Below, in pieces: positions 1 to 5,869 of a DNA stretch of 9,246 nt. The position numbers and the translations under genes were made by a program. Source of the stretch: Acidobacteriota bacterium (GTDB taxonomy: Bacteria > Acidobacteriota > Terriglobia > UBA7540); NCBI GenBank assembly GCA_021789565.1, contig JAJYJL010000224.1, positions 1 to 9,246 on the forward strand, read 5' to 3'. The notes beneath the pieces were generated by a model, which worked only from the letters and a program-made list of their open reading frames with translations, was not told where the DNA came from and did not search any database. Each line of letters begins with the position of its first letter. Positions within the stretch are counted from its first letter, which is position 1.

Positions 1-184
1 GAAGAAAGCAGCCGCTACCTCGGCATCTTTAGCTGGGCAAGCCAAAGCTTGAGGGTCAGGCAGGCAGGGGGAAGATTTCCGGACCCGGAAACAGAGACCG
101 AAGCGAAAGCCGGGCTAAAAGCGGACCCGCTGAAGAGCGCCAGCCTTTGCTCACTCGTATTCAGCTGCGTGAGGGTCGAGGAAG
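1..184. other. Left edge, unassigned; possible 3' end of a plus-strand gene
   Basis: Two plus-strand frames enter from the window edge. One ends at a TGA at 50-52 and reads as an Ala/Lys-rich tail (KKAAATSASLAGQAKA), a style common at protein C-termini. The other stays open to a TGA at 190-192, has more G/C at third positions at its start, and reads EESSRYLGIFSWASQSL at its beginning. Neither is recognisable and they cannot both be real. If either is coding, the gene is convergent with the VKOR fusion, whose stop is at 185. I see no strong terminator hairpin here. Confidence 0.2.
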
Positions 185-1825
185 TTAACGCATGATGGGA
201 AGTCCTGCTTTTGTCCAGCCCGCCAGGCCGTCTCGATAGACGTTAACCTCGTCATAGACGTAACCCTGCGAAAGCAGGACGCGCCCGGCGGACCGGCTGA
301 AGGCGCAGATGTCGCCCGACGTCTGGCCGCCTTCATAGAGCACGATCGCCTTGTCCTTCGGCAGTTGCTTGCATTCCTGTTCGAAAGAATTAATGGGGAT
401 GTTAAGCGCGCCGGGGATGTGGCCCGACTGGAACTCTTTGGGGGTCCGCACGTCCACGAAAAGGGCCAGCGAGTGTACGCCATAAAACTTCTTAGCCTGT
501 AAAGTATCGATCATTTTCGGCTGGCGCTTCTTTGCTTCTTCCTCACTGCAGGCAGCGGCAGAATTCTGGAGGCCGGCGAGGAGATTGGACCCGCCCAGGA
601 CCTGCATCGTATCATTTGAAGGGCCTGCTGCCGGCTGGTTGGCGGCGGCTTTCTTGCCGGCTTTGGTCTTGGTTGCCGGTGAGGACCCAGGCTGTCCGTC
701 AGGTTTCGAACTGCCGCCGGGAGCGGCCTGCTCCGTGCCGCCCTGGTTCAGATCGTTCTGGACCAGTTGCTCAAACTGTTCATAAGGGATAGGCCCCACA
801 AACGGGCGGCCGTCAATAAAAAAGGTCGGTGTTGCGTGCACCCCCAGCGCCTGGCCGTCGGCCATATCCTGGGTCACGCGCCCGGCCATCTGACCCTGCT
901 GGAGGCAGGCTACGAACTTCTGGGAATCAAGCCCCATTTCCCCTGCGTATTGGTTGATGGCCGGCAGAGTCAGGTCTCCCTGGTGTTCGTAGAACATGTC
1001 TACAGCCTGCCAGAATTTTCCCTGCTGGCTGGCGCATTCGGCGGCCTCCGCTGCTTTCTCAGAATCCGCATGGACGTTAACAAGCGGAAACTCCCGGAAC
1101 GCAAAACGAATCTGGTTGCCGAACTTTTCGCGGATCTTCTTGGCGGTGGCTTCCGCCTGGCGGCAAGCCGGGCATTTGAAGTCTCCAAATTCAACCACGG
1201 TTACCCTGGCGTTCGGATCTCCAAAAAAATGCGTGTCGGGACGGACCATGTGGGTCTCGACCACCTGATGGGTTGGCGTTTTTACGGGAGGCAAACTTCC
1301 GTGCTGGGTCAGCAGGACAAATGCCGGAACTCCCAGAACAAAGCCGAACAGGATCAGGGCAAAATTCCGCTGCACTGCGGCGAGTGCCTCGGCGGGCCCC
1401 AGAGGTTCCGGCAGCCGGGAGCGTTCCATCAGAGAAATAAGGAAAATAGCAGTGACCAGCAGCGCAGACAGCACGCACCATACACACCAGGAATGAATAA
1501 CGAAGGCCTCGAGCCCGGTCAGGTAGATCGAAAACAAAAACGACACGCCTGAAATCAGCAGGACGCCGTTTTGCGCCTGGCGAGCGTACGAGGGTGGAAG
1601 CAGAGGATAAAGGAAAAGCAGCAATACCAGGGACCCGTACATCAGGATGCCGAAGATGGGCACTGGCAAACCACCCATGTGCGAATACGCGCTGGCACGA
1701 ACGGCGTCACACCCTCCTCCCATGCACACCATGGGGTGCGCTGGCGAGGTGTACTCCCACAGGAGGTATGCGGAATCAAACAGTCCGGTCAGGCTCAAGA
1801 CCATCAGCAAAAGTTTTCGCATCAT
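185..1825 (-). CDS. VKOR-DsbA-rhodanese three-domain fusion (periplasmic disulfide-forming protein)
   Basis: This 546-residue protein probably makes disulfide bonds in periplasmic proteins. In known VKOR-Trx fusions the thioredoxin domain oxidises substrates and the VKOR domain re-oxidises it by passing electrons to quinone. Residues 1-135 are VKOR: four hydrophobic segments (about 5-22, 55-74, 86-105, 113-132), a loop cysteine pair C34/C39 and the quinone-side CxxC C114-V-W-C117. A fifth helix (about 154-172) leads to a DsbA-like domain (about 198-360) with active site C218-P-A-C221, cis-Pro in ATPTFF (P333) and a further pair C264/C307. A Gly/Ala/Ser/Lys-rich linker (361-437) joins a rhodanese-like domain (438-546) with DVRTPKEFQSGHIPGA and a C-terminal DGLAGWTKAGLP. 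The rhodanese loop reads YEGG...DICAFS, so Glu498 sits where the catalytic Cys is expected; Cys507 lies nine residues later. The start at 1825 follows AGGA eight bases upstream. VKOR and DsbA calls are firm; the role of the rhodanese part is unknown. Confidence 0.93.
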   Translation of the reverse strand: MMRKLLLMVLSLTGLFDSAYLLWEYTSPAHPMVCMGGGCDAVRASAYSHMGGLPVPIFGILMYGSLVLLLFLYPLLPPSYARQAQNGVLLISGVSFLFSIYLTGLEAFVIHSWCVWCVLSALLVTAIFLISLMERSRLPEPLGPAEALAAVQRNFALILFGFVLGVPAFVLLTQHGSLPPVKTPTHQVVETHMVRPDTHFFGDPNARVTVVEFGDFKCPACRQAEATAKKIREKFGNQIRFAFREFPLVNVHADSEKAAEAAECASQQGKFWQAVDMFYEHQGDLTLPAINQYAGEMGLDSQKFVACLQQGQMAGRVTQDMADGQALGVHATPTFFIDGRPFVGPIPYEQFEQLVQNDLNQGGTEQAAPGGSSKPDGQPGSSPATKTKAGKKAAANQPAAGPSNDTMQVLGGSNLLAGLQNSAAACSEEEAKKRQPKMIDTLQAKKFYGVHSLALFVDVRTPKEFQSGHIPGALNIPINSFEQECKQLPKDKAIVLYEGGQTSGDICAFSRSAGRVLLSQGYVYDEVNVYRDGLAGWTKAGLPIMR

Positions 1826-1945
1826 CAGTTATATCCTACGGCGTCCGGGTCCAACGGGACGCAATGGACCCTTGATTTGCCCTTCATGCTCTCTCACAGC
1901 AACTGGAACTGCTGCGCCGCCCAGTCCCGGCAAGCACTTCCATCA

Positions 1946-1975
1946 AGTATAGAACCAAGCTCCGTTTCCGCGAAA
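1946..1975 (-). promoter_or_regulatory. Candidate sigma70-type promoter for the VKOR fusion gene
   Basis: On the minus strand a -10-like TATACT (1946-1951) lies 18 bases from a poor -35-like TTTCGC (1970-1975), inside the 153-bp gap between thiD and the VKOR gene. The -10 matches five of six consensus bases, the -35 only three. A small hairpin GTTTC-GCG-GAAAC overlaps the -35 side. The rest of the gap holds no gene that I can support. Confidence 0.25.
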
Positions 1976-1978
1976 CAT

Positions 1979-2791
1979 TTACGAACCGGTTCTTTGCGAA
2001 TGCATCGGGTTGGCAGGGCCGTTGCCACGGCCAAGCGGCAAGCCTTCGCGGATGGCTGCCGTCACAAACTCTTTTGCCAGAGCAGTACTTTCCCGGACCG
2101 TCTTTCCCTCTGCCAGCCCCGCCGCAAGCGCTGAGGCAAAGATGCATCCGGTCCCGTGGCTGTCCCTGGCGGCGATCCTGTCTGACGGGAACTCCACAAA
2201 CTCCCGCCCGTCGAAGAGCAGATCCACCGCGCTGCCAGCCAGATGCCCTCCTTTGACCACCACGTTCTTTGAGCCGAAGGCAAGGATGGTCCGCGCCGCA
2301 TCTTTCATCTCCTCGACACCACTGATCGGATGTCCAATCAGCGCACCGGCTTCGTGCAGGTTGGGCGTAACAACCGCAGCCAGGGGCAATAGCTTCTGCT
2401 GCAGGCTTGCGATGGCCTGAGGATCGAGCAAAGGTATTCCGCTCGTTGAAATCATCACCGGATCAACCACTACAGGGACCGCGGGATGACGATGGATCTG
2501 GTCCGCCACGGCCGCAATGATTCCTGCATTTGCAAGCATGCCCGTCTTGACAGCATCGCAACCCAGGTCCTCAAAGCACACCTGCATCTGCAACGCAACA
2601 AACTCCGGATCGGTTTCCAGGATCCCGAAAACGCCCTCTGTGTTTTGTGCGGTCAGGGCCGTGATGGCGGTCATTCCGTAAACGCCCAGAGCGGAGACGG
2701 TTTTCAGATCAGCCTGGATGCCGGCGCCGCCACTCGAATCCGAGCCGGCAACGATCAGCACCGTGGCGGGCTTTTTTTCTCCCACAACCAT
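1979..2791 (-). CDS. thiD: Hydroxymethylpyrimidine/phosphomethylpyrimidine kinase
   Basis: ThiD phosphorylates the thiamin pyrimidine precursor HMP to HMP-P and then HMP-PP in the cytoplasm, supplying the pyrimidine half of thiamin phosphate. The 270 residues match the usual single-domain ribokinase-like length. Visible motifs: N-terminal AGSDSSGGAGIQADLKT (about 15-31), TALTAQNT (44-51) in the pyrimidine-binding region, DPVM (110-113), VVKGGH (178-183), and the anion-hole/catalytic loop SHGTGC with Cys216. The ATG at 2791 has only a weak GAGAA upstream, but the ribokinase core begins ten residues in, so no shorter start is better. No thiC, thiE or thiM is visible next to it, and a search of the upstream 90 bp shows no thiamin riboswitch that I can recognise. 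It is divergent from the beta-barrel relic. Confidence 0.95.
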   Translation of the reverse strand: MVVGEKKPATVLIVAGSDSSGGAGIQADLKTVSALGVYGMTAITALTAQNTEGVFGILETDPEFVALQMQVCFEDLGCDAVKTGMLANAGIIAAVADQIHRHPAVPVVVDPVMISTSGIPLLDPQAIASLQQKLLPLAAVVTPNLHEAGALIGHPISGVEEMKDAARTILAFGSKNVVVKGGHLAGSAVDLLFDGREFVEFPSDRIAARDSHGTGCIFASALAAGLAEGKTVRESTALAKEFVTAAIREGLPLGRGNGPANPMHSQRTGS

Positions 2792-2880
2792 ATCGTTCTC
2801 ATTCTAGCCCTGTTGCCGCGCAAACCGCGAGCAGCGTTTCCCAGACTTGGGACGCAGATCAATTTCCCCCGGCAACATCC

Positions 2881-3119
2881 GTTGTTCACGTCCTCTTCGG
2901 CTATGAGTAGACCTCCGTGGACCTGAAAGGCCAGAACTTGAAGGCATCCGGCAGTTCCTATGCCATGGCCTTTGGCGGCGGCATGGATGTCAAAGTCAGC
3001 CGAGGTCTGGCATCCGCCTGTTCCAGGCCGACTACTACCGCCCGCAGGTCTTTGGCGGTAGCCAGAATAATCTGCGCTTTTCCGTTGGAATAGTATTCCG
3101 TTTCGGGGCTGGAAGGTAG
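2881..3119 (+). pseudogene. Decayed C-terminal fragment of an outer-membrane beta-barrel protein
   Basis: Reading 2881 onward gives VVHVLFGYE, a TAG stop at 2908-2910, then TSVDLKGQNLKASGSSYAM, AFGGGMDVKVSRGLA. At about 3010-3012 the frame must shift by one base; the next frame gives IRLFQADYYRPQVFGGSQNN and LRFSVGIVFRFGAGR before a TAG at 3117-3119. The Gly-Gly-Gly-x-Asp strand, the QADYYRPQ turn and the final FRFG strand are the closing strands of a small OmpA/OprF-like beta-barrel family that I associate with acidobacterial genomes. One nonsense codon (probably a former Tyr, giving FGYxYTSVDL) and one missing base explain everything, so the match survives both lesions. Only about 78 codons of an expected 190-220 remain; no 5' part is visible before thiD. 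Confidence 0.72.
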
Positions 3120-3228
3120 CAAGTCACTTTATCTGCTGCTTTCAGCAAAGCGCCCGGGGATGAGTGCGTCCCAAAAATCCCGCCGCCTGCTTTGCCGATA
3201 GTTAAAATGGGTTCGTCGTCATCCACAT

Positions 3229-3236
3229 GGAGAGGA
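3229..3236 (+). promoter_or_regulatory. Shine-Dalgarno GGAGAGGA that fixes the start of the small protein
   Basis: The purine-rich run lies five bases before the ATG at 3242. An in-frame ATG at 3227 overlaps this run and has no binding site of its own, so the downstream ATG is preferred. Confidence 0.6.
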
Positions 3237-3241
3237 CTACG

Positions 3242-3529
3242 ATGCCCGCAACTATTCGTGTTGAATCCGGCGGTCCCGGTCAGTTTCATGTCACAATCAC
3301 TGAAGGCGCCAGCCAGACTTCGCACATTGTTTCCTTGAGTCCCCGATATTACGAAAAGCTTACCCGGAAGCAGGTCCCGCAGGAAGTGCTCATCGAGCAG
3401 TCGTTCCGATTCCTGCTGGAACGCGAGCCCAAGGAGTCGATTCTTCGGGAGTTTGATCTGCCCCTGATCGGCCGCTACTTTCCCGATTATGAAAACGAAA
3501 TCCGCAGTCGGCTGGCTGCACAGTCCTGA
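3242..3529 (+). CDS. Small conserved-looking protein of unknown function (95 aa)
   Basis: I cannot name this family. The protein is soluble, with no signal peptide or membrane segment. The N-terminal half (residues 1-40) looks like beta strands (TIRVES, QFHVTITEG, SHIVSLSPR). A middle stretch follows, YYEKLTRKQVPQEVLIEQSF, then a helix RFLLEREPKESILREFDL and a short tail GRYFPDYENEIRSRL. The block SFRFLLEREPKESILREF feels familiar from uncharacterised bacterial proteins, but I have no function for it. The start at 3242 is chosen over 3227 because of the Shine-Dalgarno between them. A -10-like TAAAAT lies at 3203-3208 without a good -35. It stands alone on the plus strand, flanked by the beta-barrel relic and a convergent sulfatase-like gene. 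Good codon use and a strong ribosome site support expression. Confidence 0.8.
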   Translation: MPATIRVESGGPGQFHVTITEGASQTSHIVSLSPRYYEKLTRKQVPQEVLIEQSFRFLLEREPKESILREFDLPLIGRYFPDYENEIRSRLAAQS

Positions 3530-3572
3530 TTCGGCAACTTCCGTGCACAAACGGCAGGCCGCTGCCGCCGAA
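3530..3572. terminator. Nested inverted repeat between convergent genes, possible terminator
   Basis: An outer stem TTCGGC (3530-3535) pairs with GCCGAA (3567-3572), and directly inside it an inner hairpin GGCAG-GCCG-CTGCC (3553-3566) can form. It begins just after the stop of the small protein and sits 26 bases from the stop of the sulfatase-like gene on the other strand. No U-tract follows on either side, so this is not a classical intrinsic terminator. Confidence 0.3.
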
Positions 3573-3597
3573 CAAGTGGCGTCGCTGAGGCCCCCGC

Positions 3598-5025
3598 TCA
3601 CGGGTTCGAATAGCCAAGGCTTTTTAACATTTCGAGATCCTGCTTCGAAAGGCGGCCCTGTGGCTCAAGGCCCCGGTTGGTATGCTTGAACCAGGTATCC
3701 AGGTCTTCCTTATATCCACTGAGGTTCGCGATACTCACATCGCTCGAAGACAACTGCTTTTCCTGTGAAAAGGCGTCGCCCAGCCGGTACACTTTGAACG
3801 AATCGTTCGACCCGGAAGAAATTACTTTGGTGGAGCCCTCCACGAATCCCGTCAATGAAGGATCCCGCTTTGTTTCGGCCCAAGTCCAGAACATGCTCAC
3901 CCACTGCGGAGGCAGCAATGTCGGCTCGGCGTAGGTCAGGAAAAACGTTGGCTGCGGCGTCACATCTTTTCCTCCGCTCTTAATCATCGGTTTCAGGCTG
4001 TATCCGGCCTGTCCCGGGACCTTGAAATTCAGGCCAATGTAACTGAGTACCGTGGGCAGGATGTCAACGGTCGAGACGTTGGCTGCGATCCTTTCCCCCT
4101 GCGGAATTTCTTTGGGGTAGGAATAGATCATGGGGATGTGCACGGTCGGCTGAAAAATGTGGTCGCCATGTCCCCAGATGCCACCCTCGCCCAGGTTTTC
4201 GCCATGGTCGGCGACGAAGACGATCAGCGTATTGTCCCTCACGCCCAGGTCATCGAGCAGCTTGAGCGTTTTGGCCAGGTCGTTGTCGTCAAACGCAATC
4301 TCGCTGTCATAGGCGCGAATTTTGGCGGCCCGGTCTGCATCTTCAGAGGCGGGCACTGGAAAGATTCTGGCGTTCTTCTCCCTGGGAAGGTTGGCAAATT
4401 CGGGGTGCAGATTATACGGATGGTGGGGGTCAAAATAGTGGACCCAAAGGAAAAATTTCGAGCGACCGTGTTTTTCCAGCCAGCGGCGGCTCGCATCACC
4501 CACTTCGTTGCCGTAGCGGGCTGCGTTAACTACTTTGTAATGATATGAAAAATTCTCATTGTAAACGTTAAACCCCCGGCCCAGGCCGGTGATCCCCTTC
4601 TTCAGCGGCCAGGCGCTGATAAAGGCCGCCGTCTTGTAACCCAGGTGGTGGAGGATCTGCGCCAGCATGAGCGGCCGGGGATGCGTAGACATGTGCATCC
4701 CGTTGATGGTGGCGCCGTGCTGCTGCGGGTAGAGAGAACTCATCATCGAGATATGCGACGGCCCGGTCAGCGGAATGGCCGTATAGGCGTTCTCAAAAAG
4801 GACCCCGTGGGCCGCCAGGCTGTCAATGGTCGGCGAAGTCCGGCGAACGTACCCGTAGCAGGAAAGATGGTCGGCCCGCGTGGTGTCAAAAGTGATCAGC
4901 ACAACGTTCGGCGCATCGTTAAGGTCAAATTGCGACTTGTGAATCTTGACCTTCACGCGCGGCGCGGCAAGAGAAAATAATGGCAGTAGAAGAACCGCCA
5001 ACAGAGCGCCAAAGGTTCGGCGCAT
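3598..5025 (-). CDS. Secreted sulfatase-like (alkaline phosphatase superfamily) protein with Thr nucleophile position
   Basis: This 475-residue protein is an alkaline-phosphatase-superfamily hydrolase or transferase of the kind annotated as sulfatase. A signal peptide is clear: MRRTFGALLAVLLLPLFSLA, cleaved near SLA-AP, so it acts outside the cytoplasm. The first metal site is NVVLITFDTTRADH (D47, D52). The nucleophile motif, normally C/S-x-P-x-R, reads T87-G-P-S-H91. The second metal site is VADHGENLGE (D273, H274), followed by GHGDH (H286, H289). The tail LKSLGYSNP is typical of this group. A Thr cannot become formylglycine, so true sulfatase activity is doubtful; phosphodiesterase or phospho-group transfer, as in Thr-type relatives, is as likely. 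The substrate is unknown. An upstream in-frame ATG at 5103 would add 26 residues with no signal peptide; the ATG at 5025 has GGAGGTG in place and yields the signal peptide. It lies 81 bp after the ABC ATPase pieces, in the same direction. Confidence 0.88.
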   Translation of the reverse strand: MRRTFGALLAVLLLPLFSLAAPRVKVKIHKSQFDLNDAPNVVLITFDTTRADHLSCYGYVRRTSPTIDSLAAHGVLFENAYTAIPLTGPSHISMMSSLYPQQHGATINGMHMSTHPRPLMLAQILHHLGYKTAAFISAWPLKKGITGLGRGFNVYNENFSYHYKVVNAARYGNEVGDASRRWLEKHGRSKFFLWVHYFDPHHPYNLHPEFANLPREKNARIFPVPASEDADRAAKIRAYDSEIAFDDNDLAKTLKLLDDLGVRDNTLIVFVADHGENLGEGGIWGHGDHIFQPTVHIPMIYSYPKEIPQGERIAANVSTVDILPTVLSYIGLNFKVPGQAGYSLKPMIKSGGKDVTPQPTFFLTYAEPTLLPPQWVSMFWTWAETKRDPSLTGFVEGSTKVISSGSNDSFKVYRLGDAFSQEKQLSSSDVSIANLSGYKEDLDTWFKHTNRGLEPQGRLSKQDLEMLKSLGYSNP

Positions 5026-5030
5026 GGAAG

Positions 5031-5037
5031 CACCTCC
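5031..5037 (-). promoter_or_regulatory. Shine-Dalgarno GGAGGTG deciding the sulfatase-like start
   Basis: The minus-strand GGAGGTG lies five bases before the ATG at 5025. This is the strongest ribosome-binding site in the window and places the start immediately before the signal peptide. Confidence 0.7.
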
Positions 5038-5079
5038 AATATGAAGTTCGATATAAAAACCCGCTTCTTGCAGAAGCCT

Positions 5080-5114
5080 CGCGCTGGGCAGGCAATTCTG
5101 CAAGGCTCAGCGCG
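5080..5114 (-). terminator. Hairpin over the ATPase stop codon
   Basis: CGCGCTG (5080-5086) pairs with CAGCGCG (5108-5114), and inside it GCAG (5088-5091) can pair with CTGC (5098-5101). The stem covers the stop codon of the ATPase 3' piece and precedes the sulfatase-like gene. No U-run follows, so it may reduce read-through, protect the mRNA end, or have no role. Confidence 0.3.
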
Positions 5115-5869
5115 GAAGGCGCCCTGCAAGCCTTAGCGCCCAATCCGGCGACGAATCAATTTCATCTGTCATCAGCATGCGCTCCACGCATCCATCCTTC
5201 ATCTGGATAATCCGGTCCGCGCGCAACGCCACCTCCGGATTGTGGGTCACCATCACAATGGTCAGGCCCAGGTCAGCTCTCAGGCGAAGGATCAGGTCCA
5301 GCACCGATTCGGCGTTATGCGAATCCAGGTTCATCGGCCAGCAGGATGTCCGGACCGTTGATCAGCGCCCGCGCAATAGCCACCCGTTGCTGCTCGCCCG
5401 CGGACAATTCGCTCACCTTTCGAAGACGTTTCTTTTCCAACCCCACGGCTGCCAGAAGATCATCAATTGACCTCGCAGCACGGCGTTGCTTCCATCCCAT
5501 CAGACGCGGGGCCTCAATGTTGTCCCGTGCAGAAAGAAAACCCAGCAGGTTAAAACGCTGGAACACAAAACCGATCCGCGTATTGCGCATGCGCGCGCGT
5601 GCTTTATCAGCGAGCGTCGAAATGGAAACACCGTCAATCAGCACCTCGCCGGCGGTCGGTTCCGCCAGCCCCGCTATCAGGTACAGCAGCGTTGATTTGC
5701 CCGAGCCCGAAGGCCCCATGATGGCCACAAACTCGCCCGCCGGGATCATCAAATTCAGCCCGTTCACCGCAGGCGGAATGCCCGTCGCGCCATCGTAAAT
5801 CTTGGTCAGCGCGCGGGCCTCGATCATGGTCCGCGCCGCGTCATTGCCAATCCTGCTGATGTCATTCAT
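5107..5869 (-). pseudogene. ABC transporter ATPase (LolD/MacB-like), frameshifted at the D-loop
   Basis: This is the nucleotide-binding subunit that would power the adjacent FtsX-type permease. The first frame (5869 to 5315, 184 codons) holds Walker A GPSGSGKST (52-60), Q-loop FVFQRFN (Q104), signature LSAGEQQR (155-162) and Walker B DILLADEP (174-181), then runs into GFA and a TAA at 5315-5317. The second frame resumes at MNLDSHNAES (ATG 5332-5334) and holds the H-loop VMVTHN, ending at 5107. Intact relatives read ADEPTGNLDS; here TG and part of the neighbouring codons are missing and the frame is off, which fits loss of 11 bases. The ATG at 5869 overlaps the permease stop in ATGAATGA, so translation was probably coupled; a longer in-frame ATG at 5950 would lie inside the permease. 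The deletion leaves an ATG exactly where the second frame resumes, so a split protein cannot be excluded. A sequencing or assembly error is less likely for 11 bases. Confidence 0.85.

Noticed and set aside
767..1552. Long plus-strand open frame (261 codons) antisense to the VKOR fusion
   Set aside because: It lies wholly inside a clearly coding minus-strand gene with recognisable domains, and its own translation is rich in Arg, Gly and His without any motif.
1884..1940. 19-codon minus-strand frame as a leader peptide before the VKOR gene
   Set aside because: Its ATG is immediately after the candidate -10 with no ribosome-binding site, and there is no attenuator-like structure after it.
2801..2806. 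Minus-strand TAGAAT as a -10 for thiD
   Set aside because: It would start transcription almost at the ATG, and no matching -35 is present at 16-18 bases.
3035..3601. 188-codon minus-strand frame across 3035-3601
   Set aside because: It is the antisense of the 95-aa gene and of the beta-barrel relic; its translation has no recognisable domain.
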